A stretch of DNA of 64,000 nucleotides, taken from the NCBI RefSeq assembly GCF_035751725.1, contig NZ_CP142104.1, positions 1,116,001-1,180,000 on the forward strand. Direction: 5' to 3'. Both the position numbers and the translations under genes were made by a program. This stretch comes from Pseudomonas frederiksbergensis (GTDB taxonomy: Bacteria > Pseudomonadota > Gammaproteobacteria > Pseudomonadales > Pseudomonadaceae). The notes beneath the pieces were generated by a model. That model did not search any database, was not told the origin of the DNA, and saw only the letters and a program-made list of their open reading frames with translations. This document shows, in pieces, positions 48,361 to 59,008 of this stretch (positions within the stretch are counted from its first letter, which is position 1; every line of letters starts with the position of its first letter).

Positions 48361-49812
48361 TCATTGTCCGATTTGAGCCGTTTGTTGCTCGGCTTGCGGA
48401 GATGCGTTGCGTTTGCAGACTTTCGCTTCCACTTGCAGTGGCTCCTTGCCGGCTTCAGGTCCTTGGACTTCCAGCGCCAGGAGGTTCTGGGAAGCCCAGT
48501 CCTCGTCGGTGCGCAGTTGGAAGGCGAAACGTCCGTCGGTTTCGGAGGTGTTCGGTTTTTCGATCTTGATGTCCTCGTGGCGCCCATTCATGTACCAGAG
48601 GGTGGCTTGCAAGGTTTTCACCGAGGTGTCGGCGAAGCGGATGTCGACCTGGTGACTGCCGTTACGCAGGTCCATATTCTTGCTGTTGACCATCAATTCG
48701 TTCTTGCCCGGCTTGAGCTTGGTCTTGCTGCTCATCAGTGCCGGCTTGCCTTCGCAACCGTTGTTGTCCAGCAGCGCCATCATCTGGCGGTAGATGGTTT
48801 CCTGGTCCAGGCGATACAACGGCGAGAATTCCCAGATGAGAATCTTCGGCGGGTTCTTCTGGAATTCTTCGCTGCCCAGGTACTGGATCATCGCGCCCTC
48901 CAAACCGCCACCAGGGAAGGCCACGTTGAGGATGTCGGCGCCGATGGCTTCCTGCAGGAAACCGGCGAAGTTATAGTTCTTGCCGCTGTGACTGGTGCCC
49001 ACCAGGGTGATTTGCGGATCGCTGGAATCACCGAACAGGTCGCCATCGCCTGCCTCGCCCTTGGGCTCGGTGGTGAACTGGTCCATGTATTGGATCGCGT
49101 AGCTGGTGCCGCACAGTTGCCCGGCCATGTTGTGCAGGGTGCCGGTCTTGCCCATGCGGCCGGACTTCTTGGTTTCGAACTCACGCTTGGGAATGTCGGC
49201 GAAGGCCGGGATCTGCTTGACCTTCTCGGCGACGATCTTCGCCGTGCGCTGGGCACCGTAAGGTGTCCAGTGCTGGTCGCCACGGAAATAGAAATCGTGG
49301 GCCGGCAGGGTTTCGGGCAGGTTCTCGTTGGTCAGCGGCGACAGGTCCGGCACGACGTAACCCATCTGGGCGAAACGGCCGAGCATGGATTTGTAGTTGG
49401 TCAGCGCTTTCTCGTAGTCGAACGCGGCCTTTTCCTGCGGGTTGAGCTTGTTGCGATTCACCAGGCCGCGGGTCGGCTGGTAGACGAGCACCAGCTCGAC
49501 GCCTTTTTTCTTGAACGCATCGTGCAGCTGCTGCATGCGTTTGTAGCCGGCCGGCGTGGTGTTGAACTCCGTGCGCAGGTCTTCCTGGGTACGGAACAGC
49601 CAGTCACCCTGGGCCTGCACCAGCGTGGTGAAGTTTTGCTGGTAGCGCGTGGTGTAGTTCTTCGCGTCGTGGGCAGCCGGGCACAGGTTGCAGCACGGTT
49701 CGGCCGTAAACGTCGGTGCTTTGACTTCATCGGCGCGCGCGCCGCTTGCGGCGGCGAGAATGCCGGCAGTCAGGGCGGACAGGCCCAGAAGTTTGATCAT
49801 GTGTGGGTTCAT
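48361..49812 (-). CDS. algX: Alginate acetyltransferase/biosynthesis protein AlgX
   Basis: A periplasmic two-domain protein of 483 residues: an SGNH-like domain that acetylates mannuronate directly and a C-terminal carbohydrate-binding module. The catalytic residues are Asp179, His181 (GDQHWTPYG) and Ser274 ([11 protein letters not shown]), five residues beyond the P. aeruginosa numbering. A signal peptide ends near GARA-DE, and a CCNLC cluster follows at about 40. ATG 49812 is chosen because GAGGA lies 9 bases upstream; ATG 49821 is too close to it. Confidence 0.95.
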   Translation of the reverse strand: MNPHMIKLLGLSALTAGILAAASGARADEVKAPTFTAEPCCNLCPAAHDAKNYTTRYQQNFTTLVQAQGDWLFRTQEDLRTEFNTTPAGYKRMQQLHDAFKKKGVELVLVYQPTRGLVNRNKLNPQEKAAFDYEKALTNYKSMLGRFAQMGYVVPDLSPLTNENLPETLPAHDFYFRGDQHWTPYGAQRTAKIVAEKVKQIPAFADIPKREFETKKSGRMGKTGTLHNMAGQLCGTSYAIQYMDQFTTEPKGEAGDGDLFGDSSDPQITLVGTSHSGKNYNFAGFLQEAIGADILNVAFPGGGLEGAMIQYLGSEEFQKNPPKILIWEFSPLYRLDQETIYRQMMALLDNNGCEGKPALMSSKTKLKPGKNELMVNSKNMDLRNGSHQVDIRFADTSVKTLQATLWYMNGRHEDIKIEKPNTSETDGRFAFQLRTDEDWASQNLLALEVQGPEAGKEPLQVEAKVCKRNASPQAEQQTAQIGQ

Positions 49813-49824
49813 AAAGGTCATTCC

Positions 49825-51417
49825 TCAGTCCCGCATTTCGGTCTGGCGTTCGACAGGGTCGATCAGCACGGCTTTTTGCTGGCGCACCAGCAGGTCGAGG
49901 ATTTCGTCCTGGCGTTCACCCAGGATCCCCGTGAAGCTGATGCCGCTGGATTTGGTCGGCGCGAGCATGGACACGCGGTACAGCTCGACGCTCAACGGCG
50001 AGTCGATGGACAGCGGGCCGCTGCCATTGCCGGCCAGTTCGCCGCCGACCACGATCAGCGAGACCTGGGCGTCGAACGGGTCGAGCTTGATGTCCCGGTC
50101 GGTGTCCGACAGGTCCTTGATGTGGCCGTAGAGGCCGGTCAGGCCGTTGGCCATGGACAGGTTTTCGTACAGGCGGATGTTCACGCTGTTACGAATCCGG
50201 ATGCCGTGGCGGCGGTTGCTGATCACCTTGTTGCCCCACAGCAGGTTGTCACCACTCTCATAGAGAGTGATGCCGTCGGTGTGGTTCTTGTAGATCTCGT
50301 TGTAGGCGATCACGTTGTTGATGCTGTTACGGTCGATCACCAGGCCCGAGAGTTTGTTGTCGTAGCTGCGGTTGTTGAAAATGAAGCTGTCGTTGACCTC
50401 ACGGGAAATAATGATCCCGTGCTTCTTCTTGGTCCCGTACACAGTGTTGTCGGCAATGATCAGCCGATGGGAACGGTCATGCGGGTCGATGCCGTAGACG
50501 ATGTTGTCTTTGTAGGTATTGCCCTTGACCACGAAGTCATTGGTTTCGTAGCAGTAGAAGCCGTACCACATGTCCGAGAACTCGGAACCGATGATCCAGC
50601 CGGTCGGTTCCGGGCGCTTGAGGACCTTGGCCATGTTCGGCGTGTACTGGGAAATACTCACCCCGTACGACTTACTGTTGGCGTAGCCGAAGCTGGCCAT
50701 CTTCGAATTGACGATGTAGGTCTCGGTGCCGCCCCAGGCCAGCAGGAACGGACGAAACTCATTGGGCGAACGGAACGTGGCGGGGCCGTTGTCCTTCTCG
50801 CGCCAGCCGGTGACCTTGGTGTCGCTGATGAACATCCGGCCATCGTTGACCAGGAACGAGCCGCCCTCTTGGGACAGGCGCAGTTCCTGGGTCTGCTTGT
50901 CGATCTCCAGGATGCCTTTTTCGCCCACGACAATCGGAATCCGTGCCAGGAACACCCCTGGCGACGTTTCCTTGAGGTACTGCTTGGGCACCTTCTTGAC
51001 CAGGTCCTTGAGGTTCATATAGCCGTCATCGATGAAGATGGCCTGCGGGATGCCGTGCTGGCGCACCACCCACTCGGCCATCTTGTTGTCGCCGCCGATG
51101 AAGTCCTTCAAGGCGTTTTCCTGCATCATCCGCCGTACGCTGACCTTGCCGGGCTTGCTGCGCACGATCTTCGCCGCGACCGCTTCGGCGGTGTAGCCGG
51201 AGAGGTCGGGCAGGGTGGGCGCGGCCAGTTCCAGCGGTGCGGTTGGCGCGCTGCTGACGGTGTAGGTCTTGGCTTGTTGCAGTTCCTTGGCCACGTTGCC
51301 CGGCTTGACCACCGGTTCAACGTTGGCGAACGCCGACGAGCCGGCCAGCAGCATCGCCGCGGCCAACAGGCTGATCGAACCTTTCATCGCCTGGCTGTTC
51401 CTGAGGTAGCGGTTCAT
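49825..51417 (-). CDS. algG: Mannuronan C5-epimerase AlgG
   Basis: A periplasmic beta-helix epimerase that converts mannuronate to guluronate in the nascent polymer. The catalytic DPHDRSH motif (YGIDPHDRSHRLIIADN) and many parallel-helix repeats (NRSYDNKLSGLVIDRNS, NLLWGNKVISNRRHGIRI) are clear. ATG 51417 after GGGAG gives 530 residues with signal peptide KGSISLLAAAMLLAGSSAFA. ATG 51444 overlaps the algE stop and is the alternative start. Confidence 0.96.
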   Translation of the reverse strand: MNRYLRNSQAMKGSISLLAAAMLLAGSSAFANVEPVVKPGNVAKELQQAKTYTVSSAPTAPLELAAPTLPDLSGYTAEAVAAKIVRSKPGKVSVRRMMQENALKDFIGGDNKMAEWVVRQHGIPQAIFIDDGYMNLKDLVKKVPKQYLKETSPGVFLARIPIVVGEKGILEIDKQTQELRLSQEGGSFLVNDGRMFISDTKVTGWREKDNGPATFRSPNEFRPFLLAWGGTETYIVNSKMASFGYANSKSYGVSISQYTPNMAKVLKRPEPTGWIIGSEFSDMWYGFYCYETNDFVVKGNTYKDNIVYGIDPHDRSHRLIIADNTVYGTKKKHGIIISREVNDSFIFNNRSYDNKLSGLVIDRNSINNVIAYNEIYKNHTDGITLYESGDNLLWGNKVISNRRHGIRIRNSVNIRLYENLSMANGLTGLYGHIKDLSDTDRDIKLDPFDAQVSLIVVGGELAGNGSGPLSIDSPLSVELYRVSMLAPTKSSGISFTGILGERQDEILDLLVRQQKAVLIDPVERQTEMRD

Positions 51418-51443
51418 ATCGGGCACTCCCATGGCCGTTCGCA

Positions 51444-52937
51444 TCAGAAGCGCCAGATCACGTCGACAAAGGCGCGATGCATGTACGAATCGACCTCTTT
51501 GCCGTAGGCGTCGCCTGGCTTGAATACGCCGCCACGAAAGCGCACCAGCGCCGACGGCTCATCTATGGATTGACTCAGCGCAGCCGGCAGCAGGCCTTGC
51601 TTGAAGTACTTGGTGACCACCAGGTCGACTTCCTGGCCCAGGTCCTTCTCGCCATCGCGCAGCGGCAGGGTCGAGGTGGACAAGATGGCGCCGGTCACGT
51701 CGTCGGTGTTGTTTTGCACGGCATTGATGCCATTGCTGCCCACCGTCTTGTTGCCGTCGACGCGCCAGAACTTGTGGTACACCAGGCTGGCGTCGTATTC
51801 GTCGCGCAACTGCCAGGAACCGAACAGGCTGGCGCTCTGGGTGTTGGCCATTTCGCCGCGGAAGGCTTCGCCGAAACGATGGACGCGCGAGCGGGTGCCG
51901 GTGAAGTTCGAGCGGTTGCTTTGCAGGCCGTTCTGTTCGTAGTCCTCGCTGGCGCGGGCATAAGCCGCACCGACTTGCCATTGCGGGTCCAGACGCAGGC
52001 GGATACCCAGGTCGGTTGCCCAGCCGTCGACGTCGTCGCTGCGCTTGAGCTGTGCCGGACGGGTGCCGTCGGCGTTGAGCGGGTTGACCGTGTCGCGGTC
52101 GCCGGTCATCCCGGTGACGCTTGCCCAGTAATTGACGGTGTTGGTGTTGCGCCAGTTGTAGGCGTCGCTGTTGGCTTCCAGGCCGAGCCAGGTCAGGTCG
52201 CCATTCTGGGTCTTGTCCAGGGTGTCGATGGCCTGGCCCGGGATCGGGTAGTCGAGGCTGCCGTTGTCGTGGCTGTGGTGGGCGCGGATCCCGGCCCACT
52301 GGCCTGGCATCCATTGGTAGCCGACGTCACCGTAGACATGCATGCGATCCTCGTCCTGGGGCGACAGCTCCTTGAGGTCGGTGCGGTATTCGCTGAAACG
52401 TTCGGCCACGCCCAGGTTGGCGCGCAAAAGGGTGGTATCGAAGGTCCAGTTCAGGGCTTCGATGTTGGTGTCGCGCCACTGGCCGTCGTCATTGCGCAGG
52501 CGCTGGCGACCGAATTTCAACTGTTCGCCCGGATACTGGGTCAGGCCCCGGTAGCCGATCCAGAACTCGCGCATGGCCAGGTAGCTCTTCTTGGCCTCGC
52601 GGTCGCCGCTGTCGGTTTGTTGGGTCGCGTCATCCGACTGCTGCAGGGTGTCGGTCTCGATGATGTCGGTGGACGTCACGGCCTGGGCCATGGCGTAGGC
52701 GCTCCACGCGCCGCTTTCCCCGTAGATCCAGGGACGCAGGTCCAGGCCGACGCCGTTGACATCGCCACCGCGCTGGGTGCCAAGGTCGCGGTCATCTTCG
52801 GACTGGCCGGTAATCTTCACTTCAAGGCCGAAATTCTTGCTTTCGGTCAGCGCCGCCAGGGTCGGGCAGGACCACAGCAGGGCAAACGACAGGCCAATAC
52901 CAGCCTGCACAAAAGGGTTGAGCTTCAAAAGCTTCAT
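51444..52937 (-). CDS. algE: Outer-membrane alginate export porin AlgE
   Basis: An 18-strand outer-membrane beta-barrel of 497 residues that exports alginate with AlgK. A signal peptide (to about residue 29, CPTLAA) is followed by alternating strands with aromatic girdles and an arginine-rich pore lining; the chain ends with the C-terminal Phe (VDVIWRF) expected for BamA-dependent insertion. Start and stop both overlap neighbours (algK stop/ATG and algG). Confidence 0.95.
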   Translation of the reverse strand: MKLLKLNPFVQAGIGLSFALLWSCPTLAALTESKNFGLEVKITGQSEDDRDLGTQRGGDVNGVGLDLRPWIYGESGAWSAYAMAQAVTSTDIIETDTLQQSDDATQQTDSGDREAKKSYLAMREFWIGYRGLTQYPGEQLKFGRQRLRNDDGQWRDTNIEALNWTFDTTLLRANLGVAERFSEYRTDLKELSPQDEDRMHVYGDVGYQWMPGQWAGIRAHHSHDNGSLDYPIPGQAIDTLDKTQNGDLTWLGLEANSDAYNWRNTNTVNYWASVTGMTGDRDTVNPLNADGTRPAQLKRSDDVDGWATDLGIRLRLDPQWQVGAAYARASEDYEQNGLQSNRSNFTGTRSRVHRFGEAFRGEMANTQSASLFGSWQLRDEYDASLVYHKFWRVDGNKTVGSNGINAVQNNTDDVTGAILSTSTLPLRDGEKDLGQEVDLVVTKYFKQGLLPAALSQSIDEPSALVRFRGGVFKPGDAYGKEVDSYMHRAFVDVIWRF

Positions 52938-54424
52938 AGAGGTTCCTCGCCGTCATCTTCTTTTAGGGCTTGCAGTTCAAGCGTATCGGGGCTCATTGCG
53001 CCGCGAATGGCCTGCTCTTGTTGTAGCAGGCGTTGCGCTTGTGCAAGTTGTTCCGGCGGTAATTGCGCTTCGAGGGTCTGGGCAAGCTCGGTGGCCTGCG
53101 GGGTGTTCTGGACCTTGGCCAACTGGCTGAACACATAGGCGTTGACCGGGTTGGGCTTGGTGCCCTTGCCTTGGGAGAACAGCTGGGCAATGGCGTAGTC
53201 GGCGCTGTTCTGGCCGTTGCGGGCGGCCTTGAGCAGGTGATCCAGAGCCTTCTGCGAATACACCTGGCCCAGGTAGCCACGGCGATAGATCTGGCCGAGG
53301 TAGTAATCGGCGGCCACTTCGCGGCCCACGGCTTTCTGGAAATGCGCCTCGGCGACCTTGGCGTCGGCGGGCACCCATTTGCCTTCGTAGTACAGCTTGC
53401 CCAGCAACAGCTCGGCGCGAGGCTGGTCGGCCGCTCGGCCGTTTTCCAGGTACTGCATCATCTTGTCGACGTCACCCAGCTCGGGGAAATCGTAGAGCAG
53501 CTGAGCCAGGCTGACCCAGGAAGCTGGGTAGCCGGGGGCGATGCCTTCAAGCAGCGACTGGGCGGTTTTCTCGTCAGTCTTGCCCAGGCTCTGATCGGCC
53601 AGGACGCGGGCGACGCTGTCTACACGCTGGGCCGAGACCACGCCGCGGGCGTGACCGGCTTGCATTTGCTTGATCAGCTCGGCCTGCTGTTCCGGTTGGC
53701 CGCGTTTCTGATAGACCGTGGCCAGTTCGACGTAGCAGATGTCGGTGGTGGCCAACGCGGCTTTGCAGACCTTTTCCACTTCGTCCAGGTGCTGGTCGTA
53801 AGTGCCCTGGGTACGATAGAGCAGGATCTGCGCCAGGCCCGCTTCCGGGTAGCCGGCGCTGCGCCATTGGCTGATCTGCTGCTGTGCGTTGACGTTCGGG
53901 AAGCTGTGGGGATATTGCAGGTACAGCATCGCCAGCGGGATCAAGGTGCTGCTTTCACCGTTGGCGAAGGCTTTCTTCAACAGGCCTTCGGCTTCGTGTT
54001 TTTCCGCTTCGGTGGAACCGGGCTTGGCCACCAGCAGGCGACCCAGGCGAGCCTGGGCCCGTGGCGAGATGTCAGCCGCGGCGCGGTAGGTCGCCTCGGC
54101 CTTTCTCATCTGCTCGGGGTCGCGGCTATCCACCTGGATATCGGCCAGGCCGACCTGGGCTTCGCTGTAGCCCAGGTCTGCCAGTTGCTGATAGTTCTGC
54201 TGCGCCAGCGCCGTGTCGCCGCGCTTGAGGGCTTCGTTGGCCAGGCGCTGGTCGGGCAGGCCGGCGCAACCGGCCAGGCTCACTGCCAATGCCAGGGCAC
54301 AGAGGGTTCCCACTTGGGAACGAGCTTGCGGCGCATCGTCCTGACCGCGTTGATCCTTTCGCGAGCAGGCTCGCTCCCACAGGGTCTGTGGGCTGTTCAG
54401 GATTTTTATAATGGTCACGGGCAT
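52934..54424 (-). CDS. algK: Alginate export lipoprotein AlgK, N-terminus encoded by a REPIN
   Basis: An outer-membrane lipoprotein of about 496 residues made of TPR/Sel1-like repeats ([46 protein letters not shown]), which localises AlgE. The lipobox is [10 protein letters not shown], but it starts unusually late (Cys near residue 53). The stretch before it (about 14-38, [14 protein letters not shown]...) is read from a REPIN and has no counterpart in P. aeruginosa AlgK as I know it, whose signal peptide is about 27 residues. No ATG lies between codon 1 and the lipobox; a GTG at codon 38 would leave a signal without basic residues. The true start is thus uncertain. Confidence 0.9.
   Translation of the reverse strand: MPVTIIKILNSPQTLWERACSRKDQRGQDDAPQARSQVGTLCALALAVSLAGCAGLPDQRLANEALKRGDTALAQQNYQQLADLGYSEAQVGLADIQVDSRDPEQMRKAEATYRAAADISPRAQARLGRLLVAKPGSTEAEKHEAEGLLKKAFANGESSTLIPLAMLYLQYPHSFPNVNAQQQISQWRSAGYPEAGLAQILLYRTQGTYDQHLDEVEKVCKAALATTDICYVELATVYQKRGQPEQQAELIKQMQAGHARGVVSAQRVDSVARVLADQSLGKTDEKTAQSLLEGIAPGYPASWVSLAQLLYDFPELGDVDKMMQYLENGRAADQPRAELLLGKLYYEGKWVPADAKVAEAHFQKAVGREVAADYYLGQIYRRGYLGQVYSQKALDHLLKAARNGQNSADYAIAQLFSQGKGTKPNPVNAYVFSQLAKVQNTPQATELAQTLEAQLPPEQLAQAQRLLQQEQAIRGAMSPDTLELQALKEDDGEEPL
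54310..54386. repeat. REPIN inside the 5' end of algK
   Basis: TTCGCGAGCAGGCTCGCTCCC (from 54358) is a typical REP unit. An inverted, more degenerate partner (GGGAACGAGCTTGCGGC) lies at 54316-54332. The pair falls within the algK reading frame, upstream of the lipobox. Confidence 0.75.
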
Positions 54425-54433
54425 ATCCTCGAC

Positions 54434-55603
54434 TTAAAGACCAACGGCCATGGCTTTGTCGATCAGCCAGTTCAGGCTTGGGCCACGATCGCTGACAACT
54501 TCCACCGGACGGCCGGCCAATGCGCTGTCGAGGGCTTCGTCAGGCTGGATCAGCACGCGGATATCGGAGGACAGGTCGGCGCTTTTCAGGCTGGTGCTGC
54601 TGACGATCTTGCCGGTGCGGGTGGTGTCTTCGCCGGCCACCTGGAAGCTGACCGGTGTACCTGGACGCACGTCGCCGAACTGACGATAGGAGAAGCGCGC
54701 TTCGACGTTGGCTTCGGCACCGCGTGGAACCAGTTGGAAGATCACGTCGCCCTTGCTGGCGTACTGGCCGTTGGAAACCAGTTGCTGGGCCACGATGCAA
54801 TCGCATGGCGAGGTCAGGGTGCCGGTCATTTGCTTGCCGAACAGTTCTTCAACCTTGGCCGGCTGCAGTTGGTTGTCGTCCAGGTGACCCTTGAGCACGT
54901 CCAGCATGCTGGTGCTGAAAGTCGCCAGCGGAGCGCCCTTGGCGGCCAGGCCGTCGGCCTTGACCAGGCTCTGCACGGTGCCGTCGCGCGGCATGGTGAT
55001 GGCCATGCCCGGTACGTTGACGATACCGGCCTGGGCGTGGCTGACGAAGTACATGCCGTACACCGACTTGAAGATGAAACCGAACGCCGCCAGGCCGACA
55101 ACGAAGATGCCCAGGCTGAAGGTCACGGCGCGCAGGCGACCGAAGGCGCTCATGCCGCCGTTGTCGTCTTTCTGTTTGCGGGCCTTGGTGAAGTTGTCGC
55201 GCTGCAGGGTCGCCAGCACGTCACCGACGCCAACGATGTCGCCGGCCAGGTGCGAGGTGATGATGTGGCGCAGTGTCGAGATGTCACGCGGCTCCAGGTT
55301 CTGGAACTGGCAACCGGTGCGGCCGGTCTGGCGGTCGTAGGAACGGATCTGCAGTTCCACGTCCATGGCCAGGCCGAGGTTGTCGATCACGAACTGCAGG
55401 CGAGCCTTGTAGGTCTCGCCAACCTTGAGCGGCAGTTGGCCGGCGTTGAAGCACAGCCCACCGGCGGACAGGTCCAGGACCTTGACTTCCATGGGCGTAC
55501 GGTCAGGGCCGAAGAAGCGCAACTTGGCCGGGATTTTGACCCGGGCGTGTTGGCGTTGGGCTTCGGATTCATGCACTACGTTGACGTTGACGGCGGTGTT
55601 CAT
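54434..55603 (-). CDS. alg44: c-di-GMP-binding alginate polymerisation protein Alg44
   Basis: An inner-membrane protein of 389 residues: N-terminal PilZ domain, one TM helix (about 165-190), and a periplasmic adaptor-like domain. The c-di-GMP ligands known from P. aeruginosa are at the same positions: Arg17 and Arg21 (RxxxR), Asp44 and Ser46 (DLSAGG). Alginate polymerisation here should therefore need c-di-GMP. A DCIVAQQ segment lies in the periplasmic part. Between alg8 and algK, as usual. Confidence 0.96.
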   Translation of the reverse strand: MNTAVNVNVVHESEAQRQHARVKIPAKLRFFGPDRTPMEVKVLDLSAGGLCFNAGQLPLKVGETYKARLQFVIDNLGLAMDVELQIRSYDRQTGRTGCQFQNLEPRDISTLRHIITSHLAGDIVGVGDVLATLQRDNFTKARKQKDDNGGMSAFGRLRAVTFSLGIFVVGLAAFGFIFKSVYGMYFVSHAQAGIVNVPGMAITMPRDGTVQSLVKADGLAAKGAPLATFSTSMLDVLKGHLDDNQLQPAKVEELFGKQMTGTLTSPCDCIVAQQLVSNGQYASKGDVIFQLVPRGAEANVEARFSYRQFGDVRPGTPVSFQVAGEDTTRTGKIVSSTSLKSADLSSDIRVLIQPDEALDSALAGRPVEVVSDRGPSLNWLIDKAMAVGL

Positions 55604-55638
55604 AGGGGCGATTTCCTAGTTAATTCAGGCAAGTTCGG

Positions 55639-57120
55639 TCAGACCATCGTCAGCAGCACGGCGACAAAGATGCTGCCGGCGGAGAAGGTCATGGTCCGAG
55701 ACGACCAGGTGTTGAACCAACGTTGAAAGCTGGCGAGATCACGGGTCAGGTGGGTGGGCTGGCGGGTCCAGGACTGTTGATCGAGGCGGAAGAACACATA
55801 GATCTTCACCAGCGCGCCGACGATCTGGTTGTAATAGAGAATCGCCGGGTAGGCCGGGCCGATCCGGTGTCCGGAGCACGACAGCAGCAGGGTCAGGAGC
55901 AACCGCGTGATGCCGATCCACAACAGGTACACCAGGATGAACGCGGTGCCGTACTTGACGCTGGCGATGATCGCCACGGTCAGGCCCAGCAGCGAAGTCC
56001 ACATCGACACGCGCTGGTCGAACAGCACCACCGAAGTGAACAGGCCCAGACGCCGCAGACCCAGGCCCAGGGCCCGGGAGTTCTGCCGCAAGTTGTTGCC
56101 GTACCAACGGAACATCAACTTGCGACTCGCCTTGATGAAGCTTTTTTCCGGCGGATGTTCCACCGTGTTGATGGCCGCGTCCGGCACGTAGAACGTGTCG
56201 TAGCCCAGGCGCATCAGGCTGAACCAACTCGACTTGTCGTCACCGGTGAGGAACTTGAAGCGGCCCAGGCGCCAGTGTTGCAGCGAGTCGCTTTCCACGT
56301 CGGCGATGAAGTCCGGGTTGGTGACCACGGTCGCGCGGAATACGGACATGCGTCCGGTCATGGTCAACACGCGCTTGGACAGGGCCATGGAGCACATGTT
56401 GATGTGACGCTGGGCGAAACGCAGCTTGTGCCACTCGCTCATGATGTAGCCGCCGCGTACTTCGCAGAACTCGTTGGTGGTCAGGCCGCCGACGTTGCCG
56501 AACAGCTGGAACCACGGCACGGTCTTGCGCACCACGCCTTCGGCGAGGACGGTGTCGCCATCGATCACCGCGACCACTGCGCGATCGTCCGGCAGGTGGC
56601 GGGAGATGGCGCGAAAACCGTAGGCCAGGCCATCACGCTTGCCGGTACCGGGGATGCGCACGAAGTCCAGCTTGACGTGTTCCGGTGGGTTCATGCGAGC
56701 CCAGAGGCTCTTGACCAGCAACTCGTCGGACATTTCCACGATGGAGCAAACCACGGTGGTGGGCAGCCCGCACTCGATGGCTTCGCGAATCACCGAGCCA
56801 TAGACCTGGGCGGTGGTCAGTGCGTCGATGCGAAAACTGGTGACCATCAGGTACACATGGGACGGGTCCGCCGCCTTGCCCAACTTGCGTACCTTGCGGC
56901 GCAGGTGTGGGTAGACGATGTACAGGAAGATCATGCCGCGCACGAAATGCGTCGCTCCCATGGAGTAACGCCAGATGCCCACGGCACCGATCAGGAAAAT
57001 GAAATCCTTGGATTCGGAGTCGAACGTGGACGTGGGCAACGCCGTGGCGATGCCCATCAGTAAACTCAAGTAAAACAGCCAACCGGCGGCCTGAAGCAGG
57101 CCGTGCTTTAGCCTGTGCAT
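55639..57120 (-). CDS. alg8: Alginate polymerase Alg8 (GT2)
   Basis: The inner-membrane glycosyltransferase that polymerises mannuronate from GDP-mannuronic acid. It has about 493 residues, with two N-terminal TM helices, the cytoplasmic GT2 domain ([12 protein letters not shown] for the nucleotide/metal site, [12 protein letters not shown]) and further TM helices at the C-terminus. ATG 57120 (GGA 9 bases upstream) is chosen over ATG 57129. A hairpin-bearing gap of 100 bases separates it from algD. Confidence 0.95.
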   Translation of the reverse strand: MHRLKHGLLQAAGWLFYLSLLMGIATALPTSTFDSESKDFIFLIGAVGIWRYSMGATHFVRGMIFLYIVYPHLRRKVRKLGKAADPSHVYLMVTSFRIDALTTAQVYGSVIREAIECGLPTTVVCSIVEMSDELLVKSLWARMNPPEHVKLDFVRIPGTGKRDGLAYGFRAISRHLPDDRAVVAVIDGDTVLAEGVVRKTVPWFQLFGNVGGLTTNEFCEVRGGYIMSEWHKLRFAQRHINMCSMALSKRVLTMTGRMSVFRATVVTNPDFIADVESDSLQHWRLGRFKFLTGDDKSSWFSLMRLGYDTFYVPDAAINTVEHPPEKSFIKASRKLMFRWYGNNLRQNSRALGLGLRRLGLFTSVVLFDQRVSMWTSLLGLTVAIIASVKYGTAFILVYLLWIGITRLLLTLLLSCSGHRIGPAYPAILYYNQIVGALVKIYVFFRLDQQSWTRQPTHLTRDLASFQRWFNTWSSRTMTFSAGSIFVAVLLTMV

Positions 57121-57186
57121 AATCTGCATCCGTCTCTATCTCGGGCGGGCCTTGTGGGCGGCCCGATGGGTTAAGGCAGGCGAAAG

Positions 57187-57212
57187 GCCGGCCGGGACGA
57201 ATCCCGGCCGGC
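57187..57212 (-). other. UUCG-capped hairpin in the algD-alg8 gap
   Basis: A perfect 11-pair stem GCCGGCCGGGA/TCCCGGCCGGC with, on the transcribed strand, a TTCG loop, 8 bases after the algD stop. Only TTT follows, so complete termination is unlikely. It could protect the algD mRNA end or reduce read-through into alg8. Confidence 0.65.
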
Positions 57213-57220
57213 AAACAGAC

Positions 57221-58537
57221 TTACCAGCAGATACCTTCGGTCCGGCCATTCGGAGAGGTGGCCTTGGACATGAAGCCAACCAGGTCGATGACCTGCTTGC
57301 CTTCCGGTACGTTCTCGGTCAGCGCGCGGAACTTCTCGTCGCGGTTACCCAGGATGATGATGTCGGAGCTGTCGATCACCGAGTCGAAGTCGGCGTTGAG
57401 CAAGGACGAGACGTGAGGAATCTTCGACTCGATGTAATCCTTGTTCGCACCGTGGACACGAGCGTATTCGACGTTGCTGTCGTAGATCTTCAAGTCGAAG
57501 CCCTTGCCGATCAGCATTTCCGCCAGCTCTACCAGTGGGCTTTCACGCAGGTCGTCGGTACCGGCCTTGAAGCTCAGGCCCAGCAGGGCGACTTTGCGCT
57601 TGTCGTGGCTGGAAACGATGTCGAACGCGTTCTGCACTTGGGATTCGTTGCTGCGCATCAACGAGTTGAGCAGCGGCGCTTCGACGTCCAGCGAGCTTGC
57701 GCGATAGGTCAGGGCGCGCACGTCCTTTGGCAGGCACGAACCGCCGAAGGCGAAGCCAGGGCGCATGTAGTACTGGGAAAGGTTCAGCGCCTTGTCCTGG
57801 CAGACCACGTCCATCACTTCACGACCATCGACGCCGACAGCCTTGGCGATGTTGCCGATCTCGTTGGCAAACGTCACCTTGGTGGCGTGCCAGACGTTGC
57901 AGGTGTACTTGATCATCTCGGCGACGGCGATGTCCTTGCGGATGATCGGCGCATCGAGCTCTTCGTACAGCGATTGCAGGACATCGCCCGAGGCGGTGTC
58001 GAACTCGCCGATGACGGTCATTGGCGGCTGGTCGTAGTCCTTGATCGCGGTGCTTTCACGCAGGAACTCAGGGTTGACCGCGACGCCGAAATCAACGCCG
58101 GCTTTCTTGCCGGAGCAGTCTTCGAGGATCGGGATGACCACGTTGGCAACGGTGCCTGGCAGTACAGTACTGCGAACCACGATGGTGTGGCGGGTGGACT
58201 TCTCGCGCAGGACAAAACCGATTTCACGGCACACTGCTTCGATGTAGTTCAGTTCCAGGTCGCCATTCTTTTTACTTGGCGTGCCAACGCAAATCATGGA
58301 CAGGTCAGTATCACGAATTGCTTCGGCGAAGTTGGTAGTACCACGCAGTCGGCCGGTTTGAATGCCTTGCGCCAACAGCTCGCCAAGACCCGGTTCAACG
58401 ATCGGGGATTTACCCGCGTTGATCATGTCGATTTTGTCTTTGGCGACATCTACGCCAACTACGTCATGGCCCCGTGCAGACAGGCAACCGGCACATACTG
58501 CACCGACGTAACCCAAACCAAATATGCTAATGCGCAT
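57221..58537 (-). CDS. algD: GDP-mannose 6-dehydrogenase AlgD
   Basis: The committed enzyme of alginate synthesis, a four-electron NAD-dependent oxidation of GDP-mannose to GDP-mannuronate, cytoplasmic. It has 438 residues beginning MRISIFGLGYVGAVCAGCLS (Rossmann loop). The catalytic Cys lies in AFGGSCLPKDVRAL (about residue 268). ATG 58537 follows AGAGG at 8 bases. First gene of the operon, with a long leader upstream. Confidence 0.97.
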   Translation of the reverse strand: MRISIFGLGYVGAVCAGCLSARGHDVVGVDVAKDKIDMINAGKSPIVEPGLGELLAQGIQTGRLRGTTNFAEAIRDTDLSMICVGTPSKKNGDLELNYIEAVCREIGFVLREKSTRHTIVVRSTVLPGTVANVVIPILEDCSGKKAGVDFGVAVNPEFLRESTAIKDYDQPPMTVIGEFDTASGDVLQSLYEELDAPIIRKDIAVAEMIKYTCNVWHATKVTFANEIGNIAKAVGVDGREVMDVVCQDKALNLSQYYMRPGFAFGGSCLPKDVRALTYRASSLDVEAPLLNSLMRSNESQVQNAFDIVSSHDKRKVALLGLSFKAGTDDLRESPLVELAEMLIGKGFDLKIYDSNVEYARVHGANKDYIESKIPHVSSLLNADFDSVIDSSDIIILGNRDEKFRALTENVPEGKQVIDLVGFMSKATSPNGRTEGICW

Positions 58538-58601
58538 CGCATTTACCTCTGTTTTCACGCCATTAAATGGCCGGAGTTAATAGTGTTCAGCGGTCATCGT
58601 G

Positions 58602-58664
58602 CACTCGGAAGTGTGGAATGCAGGCGCCACAGTGCCGTGTGCAGGCATACAAAAGTTCCGAGTG
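58602..58664 (-). promoter_or_regulatory. Inverted repeat in the algD leader
   Basis: CACTCGGAA (58602-58610) and TTCCGAGTG (58656-58664) are exact inverted repeats, 45 bases apart, starting about 65 bases before the algD start. The spacer itself contains GCAGGC direct repeats. In RNA this would form a base-paired stem just upstream of the ribosome-binding site; on DNA it could be an operator. Confidence 0.4.
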
Positions 58665-59008
58665 ACTAAATAATTGCACTCAAGTTGTGCGCAAAGCGGC
58701 CTAGTTGTTATGACCTGCCCTGTTATGCAGCCAGTCCTCGTTGGCGGGACGTCCGTGCAAAAGATCTTTCACTTCAGACTCCTGGCAAAAAGCCCACAAA
58801 ATCAGAAGCTTGTGTGCTCGGGTGAGCACGTTAATAGGGGCGCAGCCTTGGCCTTGTAGGGGATAGTAATGGTGCGTTATCTCCCGTCCTTTTAGGGTGG
58901 ATCCAATTAGACGACCGTTTCGCTAAGTTGTCGTTACAACTCGGTTACTTCGGACGACGTGCTATGTAAGTTATCTCGTACACGCTCGGCGAGAATCGTT
59001 ACGGGTGG

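Noticed and set aside
58650..58664. GGAACTTTT on the minus strand as an AlgU -35 box near algD
   Set aside because: No matching -10 at 16-17 bases; the sequence is explained by the leader inverted repeat.
58911..58935. Possible AlgR-binding site (GACGACCGT) upstream of algD
   Set aside because: Only 7 of 9 positions match the site I remember; too weak to report as a feature.
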